From Hyphomicrobiales bacterium (GTDB taxonomy: Bacteria > Pseudomonadota > Alphaproteobacteria > Rhizobiales > Beijerinckiaceae), in contig UBZM01000038.1 in the NCBI GenBank assembly GCA_900470095.1, positions 107,009 through 144,310 of the forward strand: a stretch of DNA of 37,302 bases, in the 5' to 3' direction. Shown here piece by piece: positions 25,070 through 33,782 of the stretch. Below the pieces are notes generated by a model. That model ran no database searches. It was given only the letters and a program-made list of their open reading frames with translations, and was not told the DNA's origin. The translations under genes were made by a program, and so were the position numbers. Numbering within the stretch: position 1 is the first letter of the stretch; the number at the start of each line of letters is the position of its first letter.

Positions 25070-26434
25070 CTATTGAAGCGGGCCGGATGCCAACATGGTC
25101 GTCACATCCCTTATGTTCTTGGTCTGCTCCATTCTCCAGATACTTTCGGCTAGGGACTCCGCCTTGTGCCGCTCAAGAGCGCGGCTGGAACAGTCCAGAA
25201 ACTTCTCGGTCAACTCCTCCTGCGACATCGGATTGCCAGGCCCCCGGCCGAAAGGCGTCGAGGCCTGCGCCGTAACGACCTGCCCATTGCGCAGCGTTAC
25301 GATCACAGTTCCGAGATACTGGTCGCCGTTGCTGTGCGCCCGCGCCGTGCAGCGAGACATCAGATCGAGGATAGCAGCTTCGGCATAGGCGCCGTTCTCG
25401 AAATGGGCGAGGCGGATCTGTCCGTCAGCCAGGGCGCGACAGGTCAGATACTGAACGCTGAACTTGGCGTCGAGCCCATTCTTGAGCTCGGTGCGGTTGG
25501 TATGCGCCAACCGGCGCGCATGGGTTTCCGTTTCGATGGTGGCAATGTCGTCCAGCGCGAAAGGACCGTGCGCCTGACGCAGCTTGAGTGCAGCATCGAT
25601 GGCAGAATGGGCACTTCCGCAGCACGGGTGCTGCTTGATGGCAATGCCCGGCTCCAGGGTTTCCAGGGTCCCGCCCCAATCGGCCAGGATCGCGTCAGCG
25701 TCGTAGAGCCCCTCGCCATTGAACAGATTGAAGAAGCCCTGAACCTGCTCAAAGGCATCAGCCGATGCCGAGAAGCCAGACTTCGCCAGCCGGGCGGCGT
25801 AGAGCCCGTTGCGCGCGGCGAGGCCGGCATGAAGCGGCTTGGCAGCGGTGCCGAAATTCGCCTTGACGCCGCTCGACAGCGAGACGGCGATCGCCAGCGC
25901 CCGCGCCAACGCCTCGTCATCGAGCTTCAGCATGCGGCCGCAGGCGGCAGCGGCGCCGAAGACACCAAGCGTGGCGGTAGGGTGCCAGCCCTTCTCGTAA
26001 TGGCAGGGCAACAGGCCCCGCGCCAAACGTGTCTCGGTCTCTATCCCGGCGATATAGGCCCGTAGCAGGCTTGCTCCATCGGCCTCGATCTCTTCGCCGA
26101 GAGCGATCAGGGCGGGCAGGACCGGCACCGAGGGATGCCCACCCATGGTGGTGCTACAATCGTCGAAATCGAGCGCATGAGCCGCTGCACCGTTGACGAG
26201 GGCGGCGTCGAGCGCGCTGGCGCGCTCCTGGCTGCCATAGATCACGCAGGGCCCGCTCTGCGAGCCGATGTCGAGGACGCGGGCCGGGATGCGGGCGGCT
26301 GGCTCCTGGGCGCCCGCAAGTGCGACACCGAGCGTGTCCAGCAGCGAGCCCTTGGCGATCTGGAATGCCTCTTCCGGCAACGGCCCGTCGGCCAGTCGGT
26401 TGATGCGGGTGGCGAGTTCGAGTGCGAAGCTCAT
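25070..26434 (-). CDS. MmgE/PrpD family protein (copy 1)
   Basis: A 454-residue member of the MmgE/PrpD superfamily, which includes 2-methylcitrate dehydratase, cis-aconitate decarboxylase and iminodisuccinate epimerase. Active-site blocks are present: HALDFDDCSTTMGGHPS (about 85-101), EKGWHPTATLG, KPLHAG and IKQHPCCGSAHSA. The start ATG at 26434 is chosen by family N-terminus (MSFALELATRIN); the longer reading from 26587 overlaps the upstream paralogue. It is 14 bp downstream of copy 2. No PrpB/PrpC methylcitrate genes are near, so the substrate is more likely an amino- or polycarboxylate imported by the adjacent ABC system. Confidence 0.92.
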   Translation of the reverse strand: MSFALELATRINRLADGPLPEEAFQIAKGSLLDTLGVALAGAQEPAARIPARVLDIGSQSGPCVIYGSQERASALDAALVNGAAAHALDFDDCSTTMGGHPSVPVLPALIALGEEIEADGASLLRAYIAGIETETRLARGLLPCHYEKGWHPTATLGVFGAAAACGRMLKLDDEALARALAIAVSLSSGVKANFGTAAKPLHAGLAARNGLYAARLAKSGFSASADAFEQVQGFFNLFNGEGLYDADAILADWGGTLETLEPGIAIKQHPCCGSAHSAIDAALKLRQAHGPFALDDIATIETETHARRLAHTNRTELKNGLDAKFSVQYLTCRALADGQIRLAHFENGAYAEAAILDLMSRCTARAHSNGDQYLGTVIVTLRNGQVVTAQASTPFGRGPGNPMSQEELTEKFLDCSSRALERHKAESLAESIWRMEQTKNIRDVTTMLASGPLQ

Positions 26435-26448
26435 AGTGGTTCCTGTGA

Positions 26449-27828
26449 TCAGGCGGCGGCGCTGAGGGCTGCCCGCGAACTCGTCATGCCGATGGCGAGG
26501 TCGCGGACGGAGGGCTGGGCCTCGAGGGCGACCAAACGGTCGAACAGCGGGCCGACCTGCGCCGCATCCAGGCTGCGGCGCGCGCAATCCTCAAACTTCG
26601 CGCGCAACATCGGAAGCGGCAGCGGGATTTCAGGACCACGCCCGAGCGGCGCAGGAACAGAGTGCTCCAGCACCGTACCGTCCCGCAGGCGCACTGAAAC
26701 CGTCGCTCCATAGTCATTGGAGTCATCGTCATGAGCCTGCGTTTCGATGCGCTCCATGGCGTCCCTCACATGCGGGTCGCGATAGGCCGTGCCTTCGAAA
26801 TGCTCCAGGGAGACGCGCCCGTCGACGAGCGCACGCGCCACGGCATATTGCAGGCTGAACTTGGCATCGAGCGGGTTCTCGGCCTTGCGCATCACATGCG
26901 GCAGCAGGCGACGGCGATGCATCGTCACCGTCACCTTGCCGATCTGAGAGGCATCGATCCGATGCTCGCCGGCGATCGCCAGGGCGGCATCGACCGCACC
27001 ATGAACGCTGTAGACGCAGGCGTATTTCTTGATCGAGATGCCCGGTCCGTCGAGGTCCAGCGGCGCGCCCCAGCCCTCCAGCATCCGCTGGGCATCGTAA
27101 TTGCCAGTGCCGTTGAACACCTCGAGGAAGCCCTGGGGGTGCTCGAAGGCGACGGGGCTGGCATCAAAACCTTCCGAGGCAAGCAGCGCGGCGAACAGAC
27201 CGTTGCGGGCGGCAACGCCAGCATGGAGCGGCTTGGTCTGGCTGCCGAAATTGGATTTCACCCCCGAGGCGAAGGAGACGCAGAGCGAAAGCGCGGTCGC
27301 GAGCGCCTGGTCGTCGAGCTTGAGCAACCTGCCGCAAGCGGCGGCGGCGCCAAAGATGCCGAGCGTCGCCGTGGGATGCCAGCCCTTCTCATAGTGATGG
27401 AAATTGACACCACGCGCGATCCGCGTTGCGGTCTCGACGCCGACGATATAGGCGTCGAGCAGGTCCTTGCCCGTCAGGTCTCGTTGCTCGGCGAGCGCCA
27501 GGGCGGCCGGAACAATGATGACGGTCGGATGCCCAGCGAGGGATTTGCTGGTGTCGTCGAAATCGAGCGCATGGCCCGACGTGCCGTTGACAAGTGCTGC
27601 ATCAAGCGGGCGCAGGCGCTCGCTCACCCCCAATACGGAACAACCGCCGGCCACGTTCCCCACCGCAAGACCGGCAAGCGCCAACGAGGTCGTGCTCTCC
27701 GGCGCACCGGCAAGCGCACAACCCAGCATGTCGGCAATGGCGACCTTGGCGGTCTCCCGTGCTGTCTGTGAAAAGCTTCCAGGATCGAGAGCGTTGGCTC
27801 TGCGGGCGATGTCGAGGGCAAGGCTCAT
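26449..27828 (-). CDS. MmgE/PrpD family protein (copy 2)
   Basis: A 459-residue paralogue of its neighbours, sharing MSLALDIARRANAL, HALDFDDTSKSLAGHPT, EKGWHPTATLGIFGAAAACG, TKPLHAGVAARNG and a C-terminal GRGPEIPLPLPMLRAKFED. One active-site block differs: where copies 1 and 3 read IKQ(H/F)PCC, this copy reads IKKYACVYSVHG, losing the Pro-Cys-Cys. That suggests a different substrate or stereochemistry. The start is the ATG at 27828; a TTG four codons upstream is an alternative. It lies 40 bp after copy 3 and 14 bp before copy 1, so all three are probably translated from one mRNA. Confidence 0.92.
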   Translation of the reverse strand: MSLALDIARRANALDPGSFSQTARETAKVAIADMLGCALAGAPESTTSLALAGLAVGNVAGGCSVLGVSERLRPLDAALVNGTSGHALDFDDTSKSLAGHPTVIIVPAALALAEQRDLTGKDLLDAYIVGVETATRIARGVNFHHYEKGWHPTATLGIFGAAAACGRLLKLDDQALATALSLCVSFASGVKSNFGSQTKPLHAGVAARNGLFAALLASEGFDASPVAFEHPQGFLEVFNGTGNYDAQRMLEGWGAPLDLDGPGISIKKYACVYSVHGAVDAALAIAGEHRIDASQIGKVTVTMHRRRLLPHVMRKAENPLDAKFSLQYAVARALVDGRVSLEHFEGTAYRDPHVRDAMERIETQAHDDDSNDYGATVSVRLRDGTVLEHSVPAPLGRGPEIPLPLPMLRAKFEDCARRSLDAAQVGPLFDRLVALEAQPSVRDLAIGMTSSRAALSAAA

Positions 27829-27868
27829 TGTCGGATCCAATGTCGTGTCGGGAGTTCGCCTGATCGCG

Positions 27869-29266
27869 TCAGGCAGGGATACGAAGAGCCGGAGCCCGTT
27901 CCCTGGACGGCGCGGCCGCCTCGATCGTTGTCAGAAGAGAGCGCAGGCGGCTGCTTCCATCCAATGACAGCAAGGCATCGAGCAGGCGTTCCGTGGCGTC
28001 GGGCTCCAGGACCCGTCCGGCGCAATCGTGGAATTTGCCGGCGAACTCGGCTTCGCTCATCGGGTTGAGCGGACCGCGCCCCATCGCCACTGAGGCGCGT
28101 GCGCTGCGCTGGCCACCGTCTCGCAGCGTGATGGTCACCCGGCCGGCGGAGACATCGTCTTCGTCATGCGCAAGCAGTTCGGAACGGCCCATCACCGCGC
28201 GCAATCGGGCACGGTCATAAGCTCCCGGCTCGAAATCCTCGAAGCGGACAGAGCCCTGTTCCAAGGCGCAAGCGGTGACGTAATGAGTGCTGAACTTGGC
28301 ATCCAGTTCAGATTTCGGATCCGGTCGGTCGATGTTCTTCAGGCGGCGCCGATGCAGATGGATGTCGATCCGGGCGATATCGTCCGTACCGCCAGCCAGA
28401 TCGTCACGCAGCTCGGTGGCTGCGGCTATGGCCGAATGGACGAAGGCGCAGCAGGGGAACTGCTTGATCGCAACGCCGGGGTCGAGCAGTTCCCAGCGCT
28501 CCCCCCAGCCTTCCAGCAATGGGCGCATATCCGATACGCCCGCGCCATGGAAGGCGTGGAAGAATCCCATGCCATGCTCCAGCGCGCGAACATTGGCAGT
28601 GAAGCCATTGCGGGCGAGCAAGGCCGCCAGCAGCCCGTTTCGATTGGCCTGACCGGCATGGAGCGGCTTCGTCATGGTGCCGGAATTGGCGCGCAGCCCG
28701 CTGGCCGACGAAGCAGCGATGGCTATGGCGACGGCCATCGCTTCGTCGTCAAGCTGCAGCAGGCGCCCGCAAGCGACCGCCGTTCCGAAGATGCCCAGCG
28801 TCGCGGTCGGGTGCCAGCCGCGCTCGACATGGGCCGGGTTCAGCACCAGCGCGAGGCGCGTCTCCGTCTCGAAGCCGGCTACATAAGCCGCGAGCAGCTG
28901 GTCGCCATGACAGTCCAGTCGTTCAGCCAGCGCCAGCAAGGCCGGGACCATCGGCACGGACGGGTGTCCGTCCAATGTCAGGCTGCAATCGTCGAAATCG
29001 AGCGCATGGGCGCTGACGCCGTTGATCAGCGCCGCTTCGAGCACGCCGACACGCATTGCACGGCCCAGCAGGAGACTCCCGGACGCAGCATGACTGGGCT
29101 CGATCGTCTCGCAAAGCAGATCGACGACGCCTTCATGCGATCCCGCCAGCATGACGCCGATCGTGTCGGCAATGGCGAGCCGCGCCCAGTGCCTCACGGC
29201 AGGGGGTGCATTCACCAGCGACAGGGCGTTTGCATGGCGCGCGAGCGCCAGGGTGATATCGGCCAT
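27869..29266 (-). CDS. MmgE/PrpD family protein (copy 3)
   Basis: A 465-residue MmgE/PrpD protein, first of the three consecutive copies in transcription order. It retains HALDFDDCSLTLDGHPS, ERGWHPTATLGIFG, TKPLHAGQANRNG and IKQFPCCAFVHSA, so all catalytic blocks look intact. The C-terminus carries an extra tail (SRERAPALRIPA). It diverges visibly more from copies 1 and 2 than they do from each other in the middle segment (LNPAHVERG versus HYEKG). It follows the ABC ATPase gene after 54 bp on the same strand. It is probably a lyase, decarboxylase or epimerase for a di- or tricarboxylate; the substrate is unknown. Confidence 0.92.
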   Translation of the reverse strand: MADITLALARHANALSLVNAPPAVRHWARLAIADTIGVMLAGSHEGVVDLLCETIEPSHAASGSLLLGRAMRVGVLEAALINGVSAHALDFDDCSLTLDGHPSVPMVPALLALAERLDCHGDQLLAAYVAGFETETRLALVLNPAHVERGWHPTATLGIFGTAVACGRLLQLDDEAMAVAIAIAASSASGLRANSGTMTKPLHAGQANRNGLLAALLARNGFTANVRALEHGMGFFHAFHGAGVSDMRPLLEGWGERWELLDPGVAIKQFPCCAFVHSAIAAATELRDDLAGGTDDIARIDIHLHRRRLKNIDRPDPKSELDAKFSTHYVTACALEQGSVRFEDFEPGAYDRARLRAVMGRSELLAHDEDDVSAGRVTITLRDGGQRSARASVAMGRGPLNPMSEAEFAGKFHDCAGRVLEPDATERLLDALLSLDGSSRLRSLLTTIEAAAPSRERAPALRIPA

Positions 29267-29320
29267 GGGGTCCAGCTTTCGAAGGAGGGCCGCAGCACCT
29301 CCAGACTTCGACTCAGGGGT

Positions 29321-30100
29321 TCAGTGCTTGAGGACCTGGCGGAAGAAGGTGCGAGCGCGCTCGGTTTGCGGATTGCCGAAGATCTCGTCCGGCCGCCCGG
29401 TTTCGACGATGCGCCCATCCGCCATGAACACGACGCGATCTGCCACCGTCCGGGCGAATCCCATTTCGTGGGTGACCACCACCATCGTCATGCCGGTGCC
29501 TGCGAGTTCGAGCATTACGTCCAGCACCTCCTTGATCATCTCGGGATCGAGCGCCGAGGTCGGCTCGTCGAACAGCATGATCTTCGGCTGCGTGCACAAG
29601 GCGCGTGCAATGGCGACGCGCTGCTGCTGGCCACCGGAGAGCTGGAGCGGATATTTATGCGCCTGCTCGGGGATATGAACCCGGCGCAGATACTGCATCG
29701 CGATCTCTTCCGCGTCGCGCTTGGGCAGCTTGCGCACCAGCATCGGGGCAAGCGTCAGATTGTCGAGTACAGTCAGATGCGGAAACAGGTTGAAGCTCTG
29801 AAAGACCATGCCGACATCGCCCCGGATGGTTTCAAGAGCGCGATTGCTGCCGTCGAGCTCGGTATCATTGACCGCGATACGGCCTTCCTGGTGCTGCTCG
29901 AGGCCATTGATGCAGCGGATCAGGGTCGACTTGCCCGAGCCGGATGGGCCGCAGATCACCACGCGTTCGCCAGTGGCGATATCGAGGCTGACATCGTCCA
30001 GCACCTGGATGGTGCCGTACCATTTCGAGATAGAGCCGATCTCGATGGCGTTCTTCGCCCGAGAGCCCTCTGCGGTCGTGGAGACATTCTGCTGCAGCAT
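29321..30100 (-). CDS. Amino-acid ABC transporter ATP-binding protein (AapP-like)
   Basis: A 259-residue ABC ATPase of the general L-amino-acid transporter type. Walker A is GPSGSGKST, followed by MVFQSFNLFPHLT, the signature LSGGQQQR, Walker B IMLFDEPTSALDP and switch His in VVTHEMGFA. The ATG at 30100 overlaps the permease stop by one base (TGATG). A longer reading from 30904 is antisense-frame noise over the permease. With the two permeases and the binding protein it completes a four-subunit importer in the order of aapJQMP. Confidence 0.93.
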   Translation of the reverse strand: MLQQNVSTTAEGSRAKNAIEIGSISKWYGTIQVLDDVSLDIATGERVVICGPSGSGKSTLIRCINGLEQHQEGRIAVNDTELDGSNRALETIRGDVGMVFQSFNLFPHLTVLDNLTLAPMLVRKLPKRDAEEIAMQYLRRVHIPEQAHKYPLQLSGGQQQRVAIARALCTQPKIMLFDEPTSALDPEMIKEVLDVMLELAGTGMTMVVVTHEMGFARTVADRVVFMADGRIVETGRPDEIFGNPQTERARTFFRQVLKH

Positions 30101-31200
30101 CAGTGATGCCCCTTCTTCATCTGGGCTTCCATGGCGCGCGCATAGAGCGACAAGGCAAAGCCGAACACGAAATAGACCAGACCGACGAAGACATAGGCTT
30201 CGACATAGTATTTGCGCCAAACCGGATCCTGCATCACCGATGTCGTGGCGTTGAGGATGTCGAACAGGCCGATGATCATCACGAAGGATGTGTTCTTCAG
30301 CGCCGCGATGATGTGGTTGACGATCGCCGGGAAGGCGATCTTCAGCGCCTGGGGCAAGATGATGACCCGGGTCATTTGCCAATAGCCAAGACCAAGAGCC
30401 TGAGCGGCCTCGTACTGTCCACGCGGGACAGCCTGCAGGCCACCGCGAATGGTCTCCGCCTGATAGCAGGCGAAAAAGATCGCGATACCGATGGTGACGC
30501 GCAGCAGCTTGTCGACGCTGCTGCCGGCCGGCAAGAACAGCGGCAGCACGTTGACGGCGACGAAGAGGATGGTGATCAGCGGTACGCCACGCAGCGTCTC
30601 GATGATCGTGACGCAAACCGAACGCACCAGCGTCAGCGTCGAGCGCCGCCCGAGAGCCAGCAGAACGGCAACGGGGAAGCCCATCACGACCGTTCCGGTG
30701 AACATGATCATGGTGAGAGCCAGCCCGCCCCATTCGCTGGTCGCCACCTCCGGCAAGCCGAACAGGCCGCCATACATCAGCACGCCGATGGCGGTGACTG
30801 TGCAGGCCCAGAGCAGCGCGAGACCGCGCAAATTCCAGAACCGCGGCATCAACGTGATCGTCAGGCTGACCAGGTAGAGGCAGACCGCCAGCGTCGGACG
30901 CCAATGTTCGCTATGGGGATAGAGACCGAACAGGATGGTGCGGTGCTTCTCATAGACGACCGCCCAGCAGGCTCCCTTGGCGGCCTGGCAGGCGGCCGGA
31001 TCGGAAGCGACGAAGACCGCGTCAAGCAAACCCCAACGCAGGAGGAACTGCCCGATAAAGGCGGCTCCCACGAGCACGACGATCGAGAGCGCGACATGGA
31101 AGGGACTGGAAAAGATCCGGTCCTTCAGCCACCAGGCGGCAGTGCGCGAAACACGGGGCTGGCGGCGCCCCGGCGCCGGCAAGATCTGAGCGTCAGCCAT
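30100..31200 (-). CDS. Amino-acid ABC transporter permease (AapM/BztC-like)
   Basis: A 366-residue permease resembling AapM/BztC, with a cytoplasmic N-terminus and extra helices before the conserved domain. A periplasmic loop between the first helices contains two Cys (ACQAAKGACW), as in AapM-type proteins. The transport domain has IETLRGVPLITILF, CYQAETIRGGLQAVPRGQ and the EAA loop YEAAQALGLGYWQMTRVIIL. The C-terminus is short and basic (MEAQMKKGHH). It starts one base after the stop of the first permease gene and overlaps the ATPase gene. Confidence 0.93.
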   Translation of the reverse strand: MADAQILPAPGRRQPRVSRTAAWWLKDRIFSSPFHVALSIVVLVGAAFIGQFLLRWGLLDAVFVASDPAACQAAKGACWAVVYEKHRTILFGLYPHSEHWRPTLAVCLYLVSLTITLMPRFWNLRGLALLWACTVTAIGVLMYGGLFGLPEVATSEWGGLALTMIMFTGTVVMGFPVAVLLALGRRSTLTLVRSVCVTIIETLRGVPLITILFVAVNVLPLFLPAGSSVDKLLRVTIGIAIFFACYQAETIRGGLQAVPRGQYEAAQALGLGYWQMTRVIILPQALKIAFPAIVNHIIAALKNTSFVMIIGLFDILNATTSVMQDPVWRKYYVEAYVFVGLVYFVFGFALSLYARAMEAQMKKGHH

Positions 31201-31201
31201 C

Positions 31202-32461
31202 TCAACGCTCCTTCAACGCGACGGCGTTGTTGTAGAGGTTCATCGAAATCGACGTGGTCAGGCTGAGGCCGAGATAGATGATCATCATGATCGTCACCAT
31301 TTCGACCACCTGGCCGGTCTGGTTCATGATCGTGTTCCCGATATTGACCAGTTCGGGGTACCCGATGATCACGCCCAACGAGCTGTTCTTGGTCAGGCTG
31401 AGGAACTGGCTCGACATCGGCGGGATGATGACGCGCAGCGCCTGCGGCAACACGATCCGGCTCATGATCGAGGACGGTTTGAGACCGAGCGCACGCGCAG
31501 CCTCGCTCTGGCCTTTCGGCACGGACTCGATGCCGGCGCGAACGATCTCGGCGATGAAGGCACCCGTATAGACCGTGAGTCCGACGACCAGGGCGAAGAA
31601 CTCGGGCGGAACGGTCATGCCGCCGCTGAACCCAAACCCACGCAGCTTCGGCATGTCGAATGCGACGGGGGCGCCGGACAGGAGCCAGGGCAGGAATGTC
31701 GCGGCCACGACCAGCGCCAGGGCCGGCGGCAGCGGCGCCACATAGCGCCCGGTGCGCTCGCCATGACGCTTGATCAGCTTGTAGAGAATGACGGCAGCCA
31801 CGGCACCGACCAGGAAGCCAAGACCCATCGCACCATGCGCCGGATCCGGTACCAGGACAGGCAGGGTCAGGCCGCGATTGCTGATGAAGCCGATGCCGAG
31901 GACATCCAGGGCCTGGCGTGGTGCCGGCAGGTTGCGGATGATCGAAGACCACAGCACGACATGCAGGATCACCGGCACGTTCCGCGCGAACTCCACGTAG
32001 CAGCCGGCCAGCTTGGAGACGAGCAGGTTGCGGGACGCACGCGCAATGCCCATCACCACGCCGACCAGCGTGGCGCAGACGATGCCGACCAATGAGACGT
32101 GAATGGTGTTCAGCAGTCCGATCAGCAGCGCCCGGCCGTAGGAATCGGCAGCTGTGAAGGAAACCGGCGTCTCGCTGATGTTGAACTTCGCGGCTTCACC
32201 CAGGAAGCTGAACCCAGTGGCGATGTTCTGGCGGCGCAGATTGGTGGCGACATTGTCGTAGAGATACCAGCCGACGAAGGCCAGAACCGCGGCCAGGGCC
32301 AGTTGGTAGGTGAAGGTCCGGACACCGGGGTCGTTCCAGTTCCACGAGCGCCGCGGCGGTGGTCGCCGCCGCTGCGAAGCCGGCGCGCCAGGGGCGGTGG
32401 CCGTCGTGGCGTGAGCGCGCAAATCCGCTGTGCCTGCCCTGGCCTCACTCATCATGGTCAT
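31202..32461 (-). CDS. Amino-acid ABC transporter permease (AapQ/BztB-like)
   Basis: A 419-residue permease. It has an Arg/Pro-rich cytoplasmic start (QRRRPPPRRSWNWNDPGVR), a first helix at about residues 47-66, a large periplasmic loop and the long insertion characteristic of AapQ/BztB. Conserved transport blocks are YVEFARNVPVILHVVLW, YTGAFIAEIVRAGIESVPKG and the EAA loop SEAARALGLKPSSIMSRIVL. Three clustered ATGs (32461, 32455, 32452) make the start uncertain by three residues. The binding-protein gene ends 65 bp upstream. It forms a heterodimer with the following permease. Confidence 0.92.
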   Translation of the reverse strand: MTMMSEARAGTADLRAHATTATAPGAPASQRRRPPPRRSWNWNDPGVRTFTYQLALAAVLAFVGWYLYDNVATNLRRQNIATGFSFLGEAAKFNISETPVSFTAADSYGRALLIGLLNTIHVSLVGIVCATLVGVVMGIARASRNLLVSKLAGCYVEFARNVPVILHVVLWSSIIRNLPAPRQALDVLGIGFISNRGLTLPVLVPDPAHGAMGLGFLVGAVAAVILYKLIKRHGERTGRYVAPLPPALALVVAATFLPWLLSGAPVAFDMPKLRGFGFSGGMTVPPEFFALVVGLTVYTGAFIAEIVRAGIESVPKGQSEAARALGLKPSSIMSRIVLPQALRVIIPPMSSQFLSLTKNSSLGVIIGYPELVNIGNTIMNQTGQVVEMVTIMMIIYLGLSLTTSISMNLYNNAVALKER

Positions 32462-32526
32462 GTCGTTTCCGCAGGCTGGGAGAAATTGACGCCGAGGCAT
32501 GTCGCTTGCCGTCGCGCGAGCGGGCG

Positions 32527-33570
32527 TTACTTGATCGGCAGGCCGTAGAGCAGGCCGCCATCCGTCCAGGGCTTGTTCACGCCGCGCGGCAGAGGCAGGG
32601 CCGTACCGGCGCCGAAATGGCGCTCGTAAATGTCCTTGTAGCTGCCGACGCTCTTCACCGCCGAGTAGAGCCACTTGTTGTCGAGGCCGAGCTTCGCGCC
32701 GAAATCGCCGGTGACGCCGAGCATGTCGCGTACATAGGGATCGCCGGATTTGAGCATCGCGTCGGCATTGGCCTGGCTGATGCCGTTCTCCTCCGCCTCC
32801 ATGAGGCCGTACATCACCCACTTCACGATGTCGTACCATTGGTCGTCGCCGTGGCGGACGGCCAGCGCCAACGGTTCCTTGGAATAGGTACCGTCGAGAA
32901 TGACATGGTCATCGGGGTTGGGAGCGTCATAGACCCGCACACCCGGCAGCGCATCGCGATCCTTCGCCAGCGCGTCACAGCGGCCCGCAACATAGGCGCT
33001 GGCGAGCTCCTTGTTGTTCTCGATGACGATCGGCGTGTACTTCAGATTGCGTTGGGCGAAGATACGCGCCACCGACTGCTCGGTTGTGCTGCCAGGCGCC
33101 ATGCAGATGACCGCGCCGTTCAGCTCCTCGATCGATTTGACGCCGGCATCTTTGCGCACGAGGAAACCGAGGCCAGTGTAGAAAACCGGCGGGCTGAAGT
33201 TCAGGCCAAGCGCCGTGTCGCGGGTCAGGGTTGCAGTGGTGTTGCGCGGCAGAACATCGACTTCGCCCGACTGGATCGCCGGGAAACGCTGCTGGCTGGA
33301 AAGCGCGACGAACTTCACCTTCTCGCCATCACCGAAGATTGCGGCTGCGATGGCGCGGCAGAGATCGACCTCGAATCCGACCCAGCGCCCCTTCGCGTCA
33401 GGAGCAGCAAAGCCGTAGCGGCCGGGATGGGCCCCGCACAGCAGCATGCCGCGCTCCTTGACCGTCTTCAGCGTCGCGCCCTGCTCGGCAATGGCCGAAC
33501 CAGCCGACAAGGCGATAGCCGCGGAGACCAGCAGCACTTTGCCATGCTTCAGCAAACCCATCCCGAACAT
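32527..33570 (-). CDS. Amino-acid ABC transporter substrate-binding protein (AapJ/BztA-like)
   Basis: A 347-residue periplasmic binding protein of the general L-amino-acid type. The signal peptide ends near GSAIAEQ (about residue 29). Hallmarks are TLKTVKERGMLLCGAH, VGFEVDLCRAIAAAIFGD, GEVDVLPRNTTATLTRD and CMAPGSTTEQ. Relative to classical AapJ, the Trp of the RNTTWT block is Ala (RNTTATLT), which lies near the ligand pocket and may reflect a different ligand. The ATG at 33570 has a GGGGGATGGAAG leader. It is the first gene of the eight-gene minus-strand run that continues through the three MmgE/PrpD genes to the GntR gene. Confidence 0.93.
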   Translation of the reverse strand: MFGMGLLKHGKVLLVSAAIALSAGSAIAEQGATLKTVKERGMLLCGAHPGRYGFAAPDAKGRWVGFEVDLCRAIAAAIFGDGEKVKFVALSSQQRFPAIQSGEVDVLPRNTTATLTRDTALGLNFSPPVFYTGLGFLVRKDAGVKSIEELNGAVICMAPGSTTEQSVARIFAQRNLKYTPIVIENNKELASAYVAGRCDALAKDRDALPGVRVYDAPNPDDHVILDGTYSKEPLALAVRHGDDQWYDIVKWVMYGLMEAEENGISQANADAMLKSGDPYVRDMLGVTGDFGAKLGLDNKWLYSAVKSVGSYKDIYERHFGAGTALPLPRGVNKPWTDGGLLYGLPIK

Positions 33571-33638
33571 GCTTCCATCCCCCGTACTGCGCCGCCGTTT
33601 GCACCATCGGCGAGCGCTTGTCATTTATTGAATGCGCC

Positions 33639-33656
33639 TGTATCCAAAGATATACA
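33639..33656. promoter_or_regulatory. Candidate operator, TGTAT-N8-ATACA
   Basis: TGTAT (33639-33643) and ATACA (33652-33656) form an inverted repeat in the divergent promoter between the ABC/MmgE-PrpD operon and the cystathionine beta-lyase-like gene. FCD-type GntR regulators of the VanR kind often recognise TTGTATACAA-like half-sites. A second site with the same halves lies 60 bp further on, supporting a real operator pair. Confidence 0.55.
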
Positions 33657-33714
33657 ACTGAGCACGGAGCGCAAGCGGGCAGAAGCCCGGTGAGCGGAGA
33701 ATGCATCCAACTCT

Positions 33715-33736
33715 TTGTATTAATTGAACAATACAA
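33715..33736. promoter_or_regulatory. Candidate operator, TTGTATT-N8-AATACAA
   Basis: Perfect 7-bp arms TTGTATT (33715-33721) and AATACAA (33730-33736) contain an inner ATTG-AA-CAAT. It lies 46 bp before the ATG of the cystathionine beta-lyase-like gene. It shares the TGTAT and ATACA half-sites with 33639-33656, though the spacing between those core halves is 10 here against 8 there. It is probably bound by the cluster's GntR protein. Confidence 0.6.
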
Positions 33737-33782
33737 CCGGGATCGACCGGTTCCCAGGATCGAGATCGAAGGAAGACGCGTG

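Noticed and set aside
25070..29266. Reading the MmgE/PrpD genes as a methylcitrate cycle (prp) operon
   Set aside because: No PrpB, PrpC or AcnD gene is present, and the linked genes are an amino-acid importer and PLP lyase.
28166..30106. 646-codon open frame on the plus strand across the MmgE/PrpD and ABC ATPase genes
   Set aside because: Same antisense artefact; the opposite strand encodes complete, motif-bearing proteins.
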